The position numbers were made by a program, and so were the translations under genes. 36,128 nucleotides of DNA from the NCBI RefSeq assembly GCF_001557325.1, contig NZ_LSJS01000219.1, positions 1 through 36,128 of the forward strand. Reading direction: 5' to 3'. The notes beneath the pieces were generated by a model that saw only the letters and a program-made list of their open reading frames with translations, made no database searches and was not told where the DNA came from. Source of the stretch: Erythrobacter donghaensis (GTDB taxonomy: Bacteria > Pseudomonadota > Alphaproteobacteria > Sphingomonadales > Sphingomonadaceae). How positions within the stretch are numbered: the first letter of the stretch is position 1; every line of letters begins with the position of its first letter. Positions 26,344 to 33,743 of the stretch are shown piece by piece.

Positions 26344-26369
26344 AAAAAAGCCCGCCGACGGGGGCGGGC
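26344..26369 (-). terminator. intrinsic terminator after tRNA-Val
   Basis: On the minus strand GCCCGCC (26363-26369), a 6-nt loop, GGCGGGC (26350-26356) and then TTTTTT (26344-26349). This is a textbook Rho-independent terminator 18 nt past the tRNA CCA end. Confidence 0.9.
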
Positions 26370-26387
26370 CTCGATGCTGTCAGCCGA

Positions 26388-26462
26388 TGGTGGGCGTAGC
26401 AAGGATTGAACTTGCGACCCCTACGATGTCAACATAGTGCTCTACCACTGAGCTATACGCCC
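26388..26462 (-). tRNA. tRNA-Val (GAC)
   Basis: 75-nt gene on the minus strand with encoded CCA. The cloverleaf is complete: acceptor GGGCGTA/TACGCCC, D-arm GCTC-AGTGGTA-GAGC, anticodon stem CTATG/CGTAG (one T-G pair) with loop TTGACAT, giving anticodon GAC, and T-arm GCAAG-TTCAATC-CTTGC. It decodes GUC/GUU. Confidence 0.97.
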
Positions 26463-26504
26463 GCACCATCGGTTTTGCGCCTCCCGGGGGAGGGCGGAGC
26501 GGCC

Positions 26505-26532
26505 CTTTATCGCAGCCCTTTGGAAGGTGCAA
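26505..26532 (-). promoter_or_regulatory. predicted tRNA-Val promoter
   Basis: On the minus strand TTGCAC (26527-26532) precedes an AT-rich GATAAA/ATAAAG stretch (26505-26511) by 15-16 nt, about 45 nt upstream of the mature tRNA 5' end. By eye only. Confidence 0.35.
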
Positions 26533-26553
26533 GCGATTCGCGCCGGAGAAAAC

Positions 26554-26943
26554 CTACATCCGCGCCGCGTCCGCTTCCTCGAACACACGTTCCACCTCGA
26601 GCACCAGATCGCGCAGGTGGAAGGGCTTCGAGAGCACCTTGGCGGCAGGCTGCTCGCGGCTTGCGCGCAAGGACACCGCGGCAAAGCCGGTGATGAACAT
26701 CACCTTGGTGCGCGGCGAGATCTCGGCGCAGCGCTGGGCGAGCTCGATCCCGTCCATTTCGGGCATGACGATGCCCGAGAGCAGCAGGTCGAAATCGCCG
26801 GTCGCCAGCAGCGGCACGGCATCGGTGCCGCGATCGACCGCGCTCACCTCGTAGCCGGCATTGGTCAGCGCCCGTTCGAGATAGGCGCGCATCGCGGCCT
26901 CGTCTTCGGCGAGCAGGATCCGGGGGGGGCGTGTCGCTGTCAT
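26554..26943 (-). CDS. cpdR: CpdR-type receiver protein with Gly at the phospho-acceptor position
   Basis: 129-aa stand-alone receiver. In Caulobacter, CpdR is the response regulator that, when unphosphorylated, primes ClpXP for degradation of cell-cycle proteins; CckA-ChpT phosphorylates and inactivates it. The identification rests on ILLAEDEAAMRAYLERAL, the exact block IVMPEMDGIELAQR, KVMFITGFAAV and AKVLSKPFHLRDLVLEVER, which are CpdR hallmarks. The acidic pair (Glu13, Asp14), Thr (FITG) and Lys (LSKPF) are intact. Where CpdR has DIVMPEMDG, this protein has S-G-IVMPEMDG: Gly57 (codon GGC at 26773-26775). The ATG at 26943 is divergent from the amidohydrolase gene. Cytoplasmic; partner CckA is at 11531-14026. 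Confidence 0.88.
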   Translation of the reverse strand: MTATRPPRILLAEDEAAMRAYLERALTNAGYEVSAVDRGTDAVPLLATGDFDLLLSGIVMPEMDGIELAQRCAEISPRTKVMFITGFAAVSLRASREQPAAKVLSKPFHLRDLVLEVERVFEEADAARM

Positions 26944-27092
26944 GCGCGCTGTGTTAGCAGAACCGGCTTAAGAAATCTTTGTCCGTCTTGCGGTTGACCT
27001 GCGCGTCAATGCGGAGGCCTCGCGCGGATTGCTGCGAGGGCGGGCCGATCAGGCTTTGACAGGCCTGCGCAAACCCGTCAGCAAGGGGATCA

Positions 27093-28070
27093 ATGTCCCT
27101 CCACGAGCGCTCCTCCCGGCCCGGTCCAGCGGTCCAGCGCACTGCCACGAGCGGCGGCACGGTGCCGGGGCTCACGGCCGCGCCGGCTTTCACGCTGACC
27201 GTGCCCCCGCGCCTGCGGCTGCCGGTGCTGGTGGCGGTGCCCCACGCGGGCAGGGCCTATCCGCCGGCGGTGACCGCGCGGATGCGCGATGCGGAGCTGG
27301 CGCAATTGCGGCTCGAGGATCGCCATGCCGACCGGCTCGGGGTGGCCATCGCGCGCGAGACCGGGGCGGCGCTGCTTCTTGCCCATGCGCCGCGCGCGCT
27401 GCTCGATCTGAACCGGGCCGAGGACGATATCGACTGGGACATGATCGAGGGCGGCCGACCTGCCGACATGCCGCCTCCCGAGCCCGGCCAGCGCAGCAAT
27501 GCGCGGGCGAGGAGCGGGCTCGGGCTGGTCCCGCGGCGGCTTCCCGGATCGGGCGAGATCTGGCGCGGGCGGCTTGCGCCTGCGGAGCTCGCGGCCCGGA
27601 TCGACGGTATCCACCGCGCCTATCACGCCGCGCTCGAGGGGGCGCTGGCGCGGATCTGCGCCGATTGGGGCGCGGCGCTGCTGGTCGACCTGCACTCGAT
27701 GCCGCCGCTGCGCGCGGGCGAGGGCGAGCAGCGCGCGCCGGTGGTGGTGCTGGGCGACCGCTTCGGCGCCTCGTGCCACAATGCCCTCGTCGCGCGCGGG
27801 CTCGGCCACCTGGAGGCGCGCGGCGTTCCTGTCGCGCTCAACCGGCCCTATTCGGGCGGCTACGTGCTCGATCGCCACGGGGCCCCGCGCGAGGGCGTGC
27901 ATGCGGTGCAGATCGAGGTCTGCCGCGGCACCTATCTCGACCGGCACCTCGCCGAGCCCGGCGCGGGGCTTCCGGCGGTGGCGGCGATGCTCGCCGATCT
28001 CGTGCGCGAGCTGGGCGCAGAGGCGGCGCTGCTGGGCGGGGCCGAGGGACTGCCGCAGGCGGCGGAATAG
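27093..28070 (+). CDS. N-formylglutamate amidohydrolase family protein
   Basis: 325-aa hydrolase of the N-formylglutamate deformylase family. Seen: VPHAGRAYPPAV near 48-59 (metal ligand His), LDLNRAEDDID, SGEIWRG, and LLVDLHSMPP (His and Asp ligands), then NRPYSGGYVLDRHG and HAVQIEVCRGTYLD. N-formylglutamate hydrolysis to glutamate and formate is the last step of one histidine-degradation route, but no hut genes are nearby, so the true substrate is open. ATG 27093 has AAGGGG 4 nt upstream. The first 25 residues are less typical and a start a little further in is possible. Divergent from cpdR (149 nt). Confidence 0.85.
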   Translation: MSLHERSSRPGPAVQRTATSGGTVPGLTAAPAFTLTVPPRLRLPVLVAVPHAGRAYPPAVTARMRDAELAQLRLEDRHADRLGVAIARETGAALLLAHAPRALLDLNRAEDDIDWDMIEGGRPADMPPPEPGQRSNARARSGLGLVPRRLPGSGEIWRGRLAPAELAARIDGIHRAYHAALEGALARICADWGAALLVDLHSMPPLRAGEGEQRAPVVVLGDRFGASCHNALVARGLGHLEARGVPVALNRPYSGGYVLDRHGAPREGVHAVQIEVCRGTYLDRHLAEPGAGLPAVAAMLADLVRELGAEAALLGGAEGLPQAAE

Positions 28071-28131
28071 GGCGCAAGACGCGAAACGGGCGAGCGAACC
28101 GAAGTCCGCCCGCCCGCGCTTGGCTCGTGAA

Positions 28132-28148
28132 CCGGGCGGGTCGCCCGG
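28132..28148. terminator. hairpin between convergent genes
   Basis: CCGGGCG (28132-28138) pairs with CGCCCGG (28142-28148) around a 3-nt loop in the 93-nt gap between the amidohydrolase and sapC stops. No T-run on either strand, so it may be a bidirectional or Rho-assisted terminator. Confidence 0.35.
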
Positions 28149-28163
28149 CCCATCTCCGATAAA

Positions 28164-28958
28164 TCAGTTAAGCGCCGGTGCGGGCGTGCCGTCGGCGGGC
28201 ATCGGCACCTTGCCCTGCGCGAGCTGCCGCTCGAACAGGACGCGCATCAGGTTCAGCGAGAACAGGTGGGCGTAGATCAGCATCAGCATGCCGTTCTTGG
28301 CGAGTTCCTCGAGCTTTGCGGCCGGAAGCTCGCGCAGCTTGTTCTCGTCGACCATCCGGAAGCCGCGATAGACGAAGGGCTTGTCGGGCATGTCGTTGCG
28401 GGTGATCGCGATCTCGCCGTCCATCAGGACGTCGAGCTTGGCGAGCTCGTCCATGAACAGCTTGGTGCGCTGCCCGGCTTCCTCGAAGCGGCGGCAGAAC
28501 TCGAGCACGTTCTGGGTGTATTCGGTCGGCTGGCCGGCGTCATCGAACATGGCGATGCCCTCGTCAGCCTTGCTGAGCATGCCGGCCGAGGGGTCGAAGC
28601 ACAGCGACATGTCGTCGCTGCCGGGCTGGAGCTTGGCGAGGATGAAGGGATAGCGGCGCGCATAGGCGGGCAGGTACACCGGATCGGTGATCTTCATGTC
28701 GTCACCCACGAAGGTGTTGACGCCCTCGTTGAGGCCGAACAGCGCGATCGGCAGCGGGCTTTCACCGGCGGTGAAGACGATCGGGAAGTTGCGCTGCGCG
28801 TCGACGAATTCGTCCGAGGTCAGCGGGATCGCGTGGGTCTTGGCGAGGTAGCTGGCGTCCTGGAGCGAACCGGCGCGCCAGCCCGTGTGGTCGCGGGTGT
28901 TGAGCGGCATCAGGTCGTTGTAGAACAGCGGAAGTTGCGGTTGCGGCGCGCTGGCCAT
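28164..28958 (-). CDS. SapC family protein
   Basis: 264-aa protein matching the SapC family: LFYNDLMPLNTRDHTGWR near the start, ALFGLNEGVNTFVGDD, YLPAYARRYPFILAK, SLCFDPSAG and GFRMVDENKLRELP. SapC was named from Campylobacter S-layer gene clusters, but in sphingomonads it is widespread, usually near TonB-receptor or tryptophan-halogenase-type genes, and its role is unknown; a link to surface-layer export is only inherited annotation. No signal peptide is visible. ATG 28958 has GGAGA 8 nt upstream. It lies 113 nt after the FAD oxidase on the same strand. Confidence 0.9.
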   Translation of the reverse strand: MASAPQPQLPLFYNDLMPLNTRDHTGWRAGSLQDASYLAKTHAIPLTSDEFVDAQRNFPIVFTAGESPLPIALFGLNEGVNTFVGDDMKITDPVYLPAYARRYPFILAKLQPGSDDMSLCFDPSAGMLSKADEGIAMFDDAGQPTEYTQNVLEFCRRFEEAGQRTKLFMDELAKLDVLMDGEIAITRNDMPDKPFVYRGFRMVDENKLRELPAAKLEELAKNGMLMLIYAHLFSLNLMRVLFERQLAQGKVPMPADGTPAPALN

Positions 28959-29071
28959 GACGAAGTCTCCGAGAAACGGTAGTGGATGATCCCCTCAGCG
29001 GAAAAAGAAGTCGTCCCCCGCCGAAAGCGCCGCCCTTAGGGCCTTGCGGTGTCGCGCGCAAGCGGGGCCGG

Positions 29072-30541
29072 TCAGGCGGGGCGGGGTTGGCGCAGGAGTT
29101 TCCCCGGATTGAGCAGTCCGGCCGGATCGAGCGCTGCTTTGACGCGCGCCATCACCGCCAGCGCGACCGGATCGTGGAGCCGGGCGAGCTCGTCGACCTT
29201 CATCTGGCCGATGCCGTGTTCGGCGCTGATCGAGCCGCCCCAGGCCGTCACCAGGTCATGCACCCGCGCGCTCACCGCCTTGCCGTCCGCCTCTTCCCAC
29301 ACGCCCCGGACGGCCCCTGCCGGCGCGAGGACGTGGAAGTGGACATTGCCGTCACCCAGGTGCCCGAAGGCGACCGCGCGGGTGCCGGGGAAGGCGGCCT
29401 CGACCTCGGGCACGGCGGCGAGGATGAATTCGGGCATGGCCTCGACCGGCACCGAGATGTCGTGCTGCATTGCCGGGCCGAGCGCCCGCTCTGCTGCCGA
29501 GATGCCGTCGCGCAAGGCCCAGAAGGCTTCGGCCTGGCTGTCGCTGGCCGCGATCACCGCGTCGGCGATCAGCCCCTCTTCCAGCGCGGCGGCGAGTGCA
29601 GCCTCGAGCGCCTCGCGCAAGGCGGTGCTGTCCTGCGCGGGCGAGACGCACTCGATCAGCGCATTCCACGCATGGCGCTCGCCCAGCGGCGCGCGGGCGG
29701 CGTGTTCGTGGGCGAGGACGCTCTCGAGGCAATGGGCGGGCACCACCTCGAAGCCCTCGAGCGCATCGCCGAGGCCGCGTTCGACCTGCCGCAGCAGAGT
29801 CCGGGCCTCGACGATCCCGCCGAGCCCGACCCAGGCGGTGGCGCGGCCGGAAGCGGCGGGCAGCAGCCGCAGCGTCGCGGCGGTGACGATGCCGAGCGTG
29901 CCTTCCGAGCCGATCAGCAATTGCTTCAGGTCGAAGCCGCGGTTGTCCTTCTTGAGCGGGGTCATGAGATCGAGCACCTCGCCCGTGGCGAGCACCGCCT
30001 CCAGCCCCAGCACCTGCGCGCGCATCGTCCCGTGGCGCAGCACCTGCGTGCCGCCCGCGTTGGTGGAGACGAGGCCGCCGATGGTCGCCGAACCCTTGCC
30101 GCCGAGCGTCAGCGGGAAGCGCAGGCCCGCAGCCTCGGCCGCCTCGTGCAGGGTCTGGAGGATCACGCCCGCCTCGCACACCGCCTGCCTGCTCTCTGCC
30201 GAAAGGCGGCGGATGGCGTTCATGCGCCGCAGCGACAGGACGATCGCGCTGCCGGTGCCGTCGGGCGTTGCGCCGCCCGCCATGCCGCTGTTGCCGCCCT
30301 GCGGCACGATCGGCACGCCGTGGGCGGCGCACAGCTTCACCAGCGCGGCGGCCTCCTGCGTGGAGGCGGGCGAGGCCAGCGCCAGCGCGCGGCCGGTGTA
30401 GCGGCCGCGCCAGTCGGTCAGCCAGGCGTCGATCCGCTCGGGATCAGTGGTGAAGCCCCGCTCGCCCAGCAGCGCGCGCGCCTCGGCCAAGAAGGCCTCG
30501 GCAGGCGGGGAGGAGCGGGGCGGGGGAGCGAGGTGATTCAT
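29072..30541 (-). CDS. FAD-linked oxidase (GlcD/D-lactate dehydrogenase family)
   Basis: 489-aa flavoprotein of the VAO/PCMH-fold GlcD-like family. The N-terminal FAD-binding part (about 50-230) shows VPIVPQGGNSGMAGGATP, the ALGG-type GGLVSTNAGGTQVLRHG and LKKDNRGFDLKQLLIGSEGTLGIVT. The C-terminal FAD-oxidase domain has AFGHLGDGNVHFHV and GSISAEHGIGQMK, whose histidines bind the catalytic metal or substrate. It oxidises a D-2-hydroxyacid (such as D-lactate, D-2-hydroxyglutarate or glycolate) to the 2-oxoacid and passes electrons to an acceptor; the specific substrate is not determined. ATG 30541 is preferred over 30553 and 30622 because GGAGG lies just upstream. Cytoplasmic or peripheral membrane. 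Confidence 0.9.
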   Translation of the reverse strand: MNHLAPPPRSSPPAEAFLAEARALLGERGFTTDPERIDAWLTDWRGRYTGRALALASPASTQEAAALVKLCAAHGVPIVPQGGNSGMAGGATPDGTGSAIVLSLRRMNAIRRLSAESRQAVCEAGVILQTLHEAAEAAGLRFPLTLGGKGSATIGGLVSTNAGGTQVLRHGTMRAQVLGLEAVLATGEVLDLMTPLKKDNRGFDLKQLLIGSEGTLGIVTAATLRLLPAASGRATAWVGLGGIVEARTLLRQVERGLGDALEGFEVVPAHCLESVLAHEHAARAPLGERHAWNALIECVSPAQDSTALREALEAALAAALEEGLIADAVIAASDSQAEAFWALRDGISAAERALGPAMQHDISVPVEAMPEFILAAVPEVEAAFPGTRAVAFGHLGDGNVHFHVLAPAGAVRGVWEEADGKAVSARVHDLVTAWGGSISAEHGIGQMKVDELARLHDPVALAVMARVKAALDPAGLLNPGKLLRQPRPA

Positions 30542-30713
30542 TGTGGCCTCCATGCCACAGTGGTCGAGGAAATTGCCAATCCTTTCGCTGCCCCCTCGCC
30601 TGCCAGTTAAGCCATGGTTCAAACGCTGATGCTAGGTCATGCCCCGGGCCGCCGCCACGGCGCCCGGCCAGCCGATCGATCCGCACCGCGCAAGGAGAGA
30701 GCCTTCCTCGCCC

Positions 30714-31292
30714 ATGCACAGCCTGTTCGCCTTCGCAGCGCCGTTCGCGTTGATGCTGCCGCTGGTGGCCGAGGCGGTGGACGTGGCCGATCCGCCTGCA
30801 TCCGCCGCTGATCCTTCCGCGCTGCAATCGCAGGCGCCGGTCGCGGCTGCTGACCCCGGGCGGGACGAGATCAACCCGCTGCTCGCGCTGCGCCGGGCGT
30901 CCTCGGCAAGTCAGGTCCGGATCGAGCAGCGCGTCGTCATCCGCATCGCGCCCGCTCCTCTCGCCGCCCGCCAGAACCTTACCGCGGATCTGCCGCAGCG
31001 CGCGTCCCCCCCGCGTTTCGAGGAGCGCGGCAAGGAGAAATGCATCGGCCTTCAGGGTATCGCCGGGGTGCAGACCGGCAGCGGCAACCGCCTGGTGCTG
31101 TTCCTGCGCGATCGCAAGATGGTCTCGGTCGGCCTCGAAAAGGCGTGCCGGGCCCGAGACTTCTATGCCGGCTTCTATGTCGAGAAGCACAAGGACGGGC
31201 AGCTGTGCGTCAGCCGCGACAAGCTGCAATCGCGCACCGGCGCACGCTGCGAGATCGAGACGATGCGCCAGCTGGTCCCAGTGCGCAGCTGA
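30714..31292 (+). CDS. exported protein with four cysteines, unknown function
   Basis: 192-aa protein from ATG 30714 (an upstream ATG at 30639 has no obvious use). N-terminal hydrophobic signal (HSLFAFAAPFALMLPLVAEA), a variable Ala/Pro linker, then a compact C-terminal domain with four Cys: K-C-I-G-L-Q, EKACRARDFY, QLCVSRDK and GARCEIE. Spacing suggests two disulfides in the periplasm. The AAGGAG upstream is 16 nt from the ATG, so the start is uncertain. Not recognised as a known domain. Divergent from the FAD oxidase gene. Confidence 0.7.
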   Translation: MHSLFAFAAPFALMLPLVAEAVDVADPPASAADPSALQSQAPVAAADPGRDEINPLLALRRASSASQVRIEQRVVIRIAPAPLAARQNLTADLPQRASPPRFEERGKEKCIGLQGIAGVQTGSGNRLVLFLRDRKMVSVGLEKACRARDFYAGFYVEKHKDGQLCVSRDKLQSRTGARCEIETMRQLVPVRS

Positions 31293-31440
31293 CCCGAGCG
31301 CGCAAGCGGGGCGCGTTTCCTTGACTTTTGCCCGCGTTTGCGGGAAAGGCGCGGCAGCCTGACGCCGCCGGGGGGTTTCGCGTCTGCGCCAGCAATCCCG
31401 GCAGCGCCCCTGCCCGCCAATCTCGGACACCACAGACCGC

Positions 31441-32835
31441 ATGACCTTCGCCGATCTCGGCCTTTCGCCTGAATTGCTCAAAGCCGTGGAGGACGCGGGC
31501 TACACCGTGCCGACCGCGATCCAGGCGCAGGCGATCCCGACCGTGCTGATGATGAAGGATCTCATCGGCATCGCCCAGACCGGCACGGGCAAGACTGCGA
31601 GCTTCGTGCTGCCGATGATCGACGTGATGGCCGCCGGCCGCCGCCGCGCGCTGATGCCGCGCTCGCTGATTCTCGAGCCGACCCGCGAACTCGCCGCCCA
31701 GGTCGCCGAGAACTTCGAGAAATACGGCAAGAACCACGATCTCAAGATGGCGCTGCTGATCGGCGGGGTGCAGATGGGCGACCAGCTGAAGGCGCTGTCC
31801 GACGGCGTCGACGTGCTGATCGCCACCCCGGGCCGCCTCATGGACCTGTTCGAGCGCGGCAAGATCATGCTCAACGGCTGCGAGCTGCTGGTGATCGACG
31901 AGGCCGACCGGATGCTCGACATGGGGTTCATCCCCGACATCGAGTTCATCTGCTCCAAGCTTCCCGATACCCGCCAGACCATGCTGTTCTCGGCCACCAT
32001 GCCTCCGCCGATCGAGAAGCTGGCGAAGAAGTTCCTCAACAACCCCAAGCGGATCGAGGTGAGCCGCGCGGCCTCGACCAATGCCGACATCACCTCCTTC
32101 AAGGTGCCGGTGAAGTCGCGTTCGAAGCGCGAGACGCTGCGCTGGTTCCTCGAGAACGATCTGGTCGAGACCGCGATCATCTTCGCCAACCGCAAGACCA
32201 CGGTGCGTGAGCTCAACCAGAGCCTCAATCGCCACGGCTTCCGTTCGAGCGAGATTCACGGCGACATGGACCAGTCCTCGCGCCTGAAGGAGCTCGACCG
32301 CTTCAAGAAGGGCGAGGTCAACATCCTCGTCGCCTCCGACGTCGCCGCGCGCGGCCTCGACATCAAGGGCGTCAGCCACGTCTTCAATTTCGACACCCCA
32401 TGGCACCCGGACGATTACGTCCACCGGATCGGCCGCACGGGGCGCGCCGGGGCCAAGGGCCGGGCCTTCACTTTCGTCTCGGAAGAGGACGCGGAGGCGA
32501 TCTCCAATGTCGAGAAGCTGACCGGCAGCGCGATCAAGGTGTTCGGCAAGGAGGACGTGCGCGTCGATCTGTCCGAGGTGCTCGCCAAGGCCGAGGCCGC
32601 CAAGGCTGCGCAAGTGGACGAGCCCGAGACACGCGAGGAGCGCAAGCCCCGCCGCGCGCGCGAGGATCGCCCCGAGCGCGAGGAGCGGCCCCGCAAGGAG
32701 CGCCGACCGCGCGAGGAAGCCCGCGAAGACCGCTCCGACCGCAAGCCGCGCCGTTATCACGAGGATGACGCGCCCGTGCCCGCCGGGGAATGGAACGGCC
32801 CGCGCCCGAGCTTCCTCGACGTCGGCTTCGGCTGA
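31441..32835 (+). CDS. rhlE: DEAD-box ATP-dependent RNA helicase (RhlE type)
   Basis: 464-aa helicase with all DEAD-box motifs: Q-motif (F3, Q28), Walker A AQTGTGKT (45-52), PTRELA, TPGR, DEAD (153-156), SAT, and in the second RecA-like domain IIFANRK, HGDMDQ, VASDVAARGLD and HRIGRTGRAG. The C-terminal tail (about 395-445) is a charged low-complexity stretch of Arg/Glu/Lys (EERKPRRAR, RPEREERPRKERR), typical of RhlE-like proteins and probably RNA-binding. Likely roles are rRNA maturation and cold adaptation, from the family. The upstream gap (148 nt) includes a TTGACT and a CCCGC/GCGGG hairpin but no firm promoter. The assignment to RhlE rather than CsdA is by tail and motifs. Confidence 0.88.
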   Translation: MTFADLGLSPELLKAVEDAGYTVPTAIQAQAIPTVLMMKDLIGIAQTGTGKTASFVLPMIDVMAAGRRRALMPRSLILEPTRELAAQVAENFEKYGKNHDLKMALLIGGVQMGDQLKALSDGVDVLIATPGRLMDLFERGKIMLNGCELLVIDEADRMLDMGFIPDIEFICSKLPDTRQTMLFSATMPPPIEKLAKKFLNNPKRIEVSRAASTNADITSFKVPVKSRSKRETLRWFLENDLVETAIIFANRKTTVRELNQSLNRHGFRSSEIHGDMDQSSRLKELDRFKKGEVNILVASDVAARGLDIKGVSHVFNFDTPWHPDDYVHRIGRTGRAGAKGRAFTFVSEEDAEAISNVEKLTGSAIKVFGKEDVRVDLSEVLAKAEAAKAAQVDEPETREERKPRRAREDRPEREERPRKERRPREEAREDRSDRKPRRYHEDDAPVPAGEWNGPRPSFLDVGFG

Positions 32836-32843
32836 CGCGCCGC

Positions 32844-32873
32844 AGCCCGGGCGTCCGGGCTTAACCATTTCTT
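32844..32873 (+). terminator. hairpin after the DEAD-box helicase
   Basis: AGCCCGG (32844-32850) and CCGGGCT (32855-32861) form a 7-bp stem with a GCGT loop, followed by TAACCATTTCTT, a moderately T-rich tail. Confidence 0.5.
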
Positions 32874-32900
32874 GGGCGGTCGCGGCGTAATCCCGCGCCC

Positions 32901-33728
32901 GTGATCGACAGCATCCTTGAATCCCTGCGCACCGAAGTCGCGGATGTCGTGCCGCTTGCGGTGCTGTTCGGTGCGCTCGCCTATGTGACCAAACGCGGTG
33001 CACTGCTCGCGGCGCTCAAGCGCGCGCGGCCCGAGATCGTCACCAACCTCGTCCTGCTGCTGGTCAACGCGGTGGTCGTGGTGCCGCTGATCGCGGTGCC
33101 GATCCTGACCGGCCACGCGCTGCTGCCGCGCCCGGACGGGCTGGTGAGCTTCTGGGAGGGGCTGCCCGCGGCGATCCCGGTCATTACGGCGATCGTGCTG
33201 CTCGAATTCGCCGCCTACTGGCGCCACCGGCTCGAGCATGTCCGCGTGCTGTGGCCGGTCCACGCCACGCACCACGCCGACGAGGCGATGAACTGGCTCA
33301 GCGTGCGCCGCAAGCACCCGCTGGGCGAAGCCTTGAGCGCTGTTATCGACACCCTGCCGGTGGTTCTGCTCGGCCTGCCCTACTGGGCAATCGCAGTCGC
33401 CCTGCTCATTCGTGGCTGGTGGGGCTATTTCATCCATGCCGACGTGCCCTGGACACTCGGCATCTTCGGCAAGGTGCTGATCTCGCCTGCCGCGCACCGC
33501 CTCCACCACATCCGCGACGAGGCGCTGATGGGGAGCAATTACGGCAACATGCTGACGCTGTGGGACAAGGTGTTCGGCACCTATGTCGACCCGGCGCCTT
33601 ACGTGAACTGCGAGACCGGCATCGCCGAGGGCACCCGCGACGCGCTGGGCGAGCTCGCCCGGCCGTTCGAGGCGCGCTACTGGCGCAAGGCGGAAGCACA
33701 GCAGCCGGCCGAGCAGCCTGCGGGCTGA
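32901..33728 (+). CDS. sterol desaturase/fatty acid hydroxylase superfamily membrane protein
   Basis: 275-aa membrane protein with several hydrophobic segments (DVVPLAVLFGALAYV, LVLLLVNAVVVVPLIAVPIL, PAAIPVITAIVLLEFAAYW, WAIAVALLIRGWWGYF). It has the histidine clusters of the di-iron hydroxylase superfamily: HRLEH (109-113), HATHH (121-125) and HRLHH (199-203). It probably binds a di-iron centre and hydroxylates or desaturates a lipid (fatty acyl, sterol, hopanoid or carotenoid); the substrate is not known. The start is GTG 32901, 65 nt after the helicase stop. Its stop converges on uvrD with 15 nt between. Confidence 0.9.
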   Translation: MIDSILESLRTEVADVVPLAVLFGALAYVTKRGALLAALKRARPEIVTNLVLLLVNAVVVVPLIAVPILTGHALLPRPDGLVSFWEGLPAAIPVITAIVLLEFAAYWRHRLEHVRVLWPVHATHHADEAMNWLSVRRKHPLGEALSAVIDTLPVVLLGLPYWAIAVALLIRGWWGYFIHADVPWTLGIFGKVLISPAAHRLHHIRDEALMGSNYGNMLTLWDKVFGTYVDPAPYVNCETGIAEGTRDALGELARPFEARYWRKAEAQQPAEQPAG

Positions 33729-33743
33729 GCTACCCCAGCCCCC

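Noticed and set aside
31321..31350. possible promoter (TTGACT) before the DEAD-box helicase
   Set aside because: No acceptable -10 element at the right distance; the downstream sequence is a GC hairpin. Not listed as a feature.
32861..32876. possible CtrA site (TTAA followed by TTGG) before the sterol-desaturase gene
   Set aside because: Only one half matches the TTAA-N7-TTAA consensus, so it is probably chance or the terminator tail.
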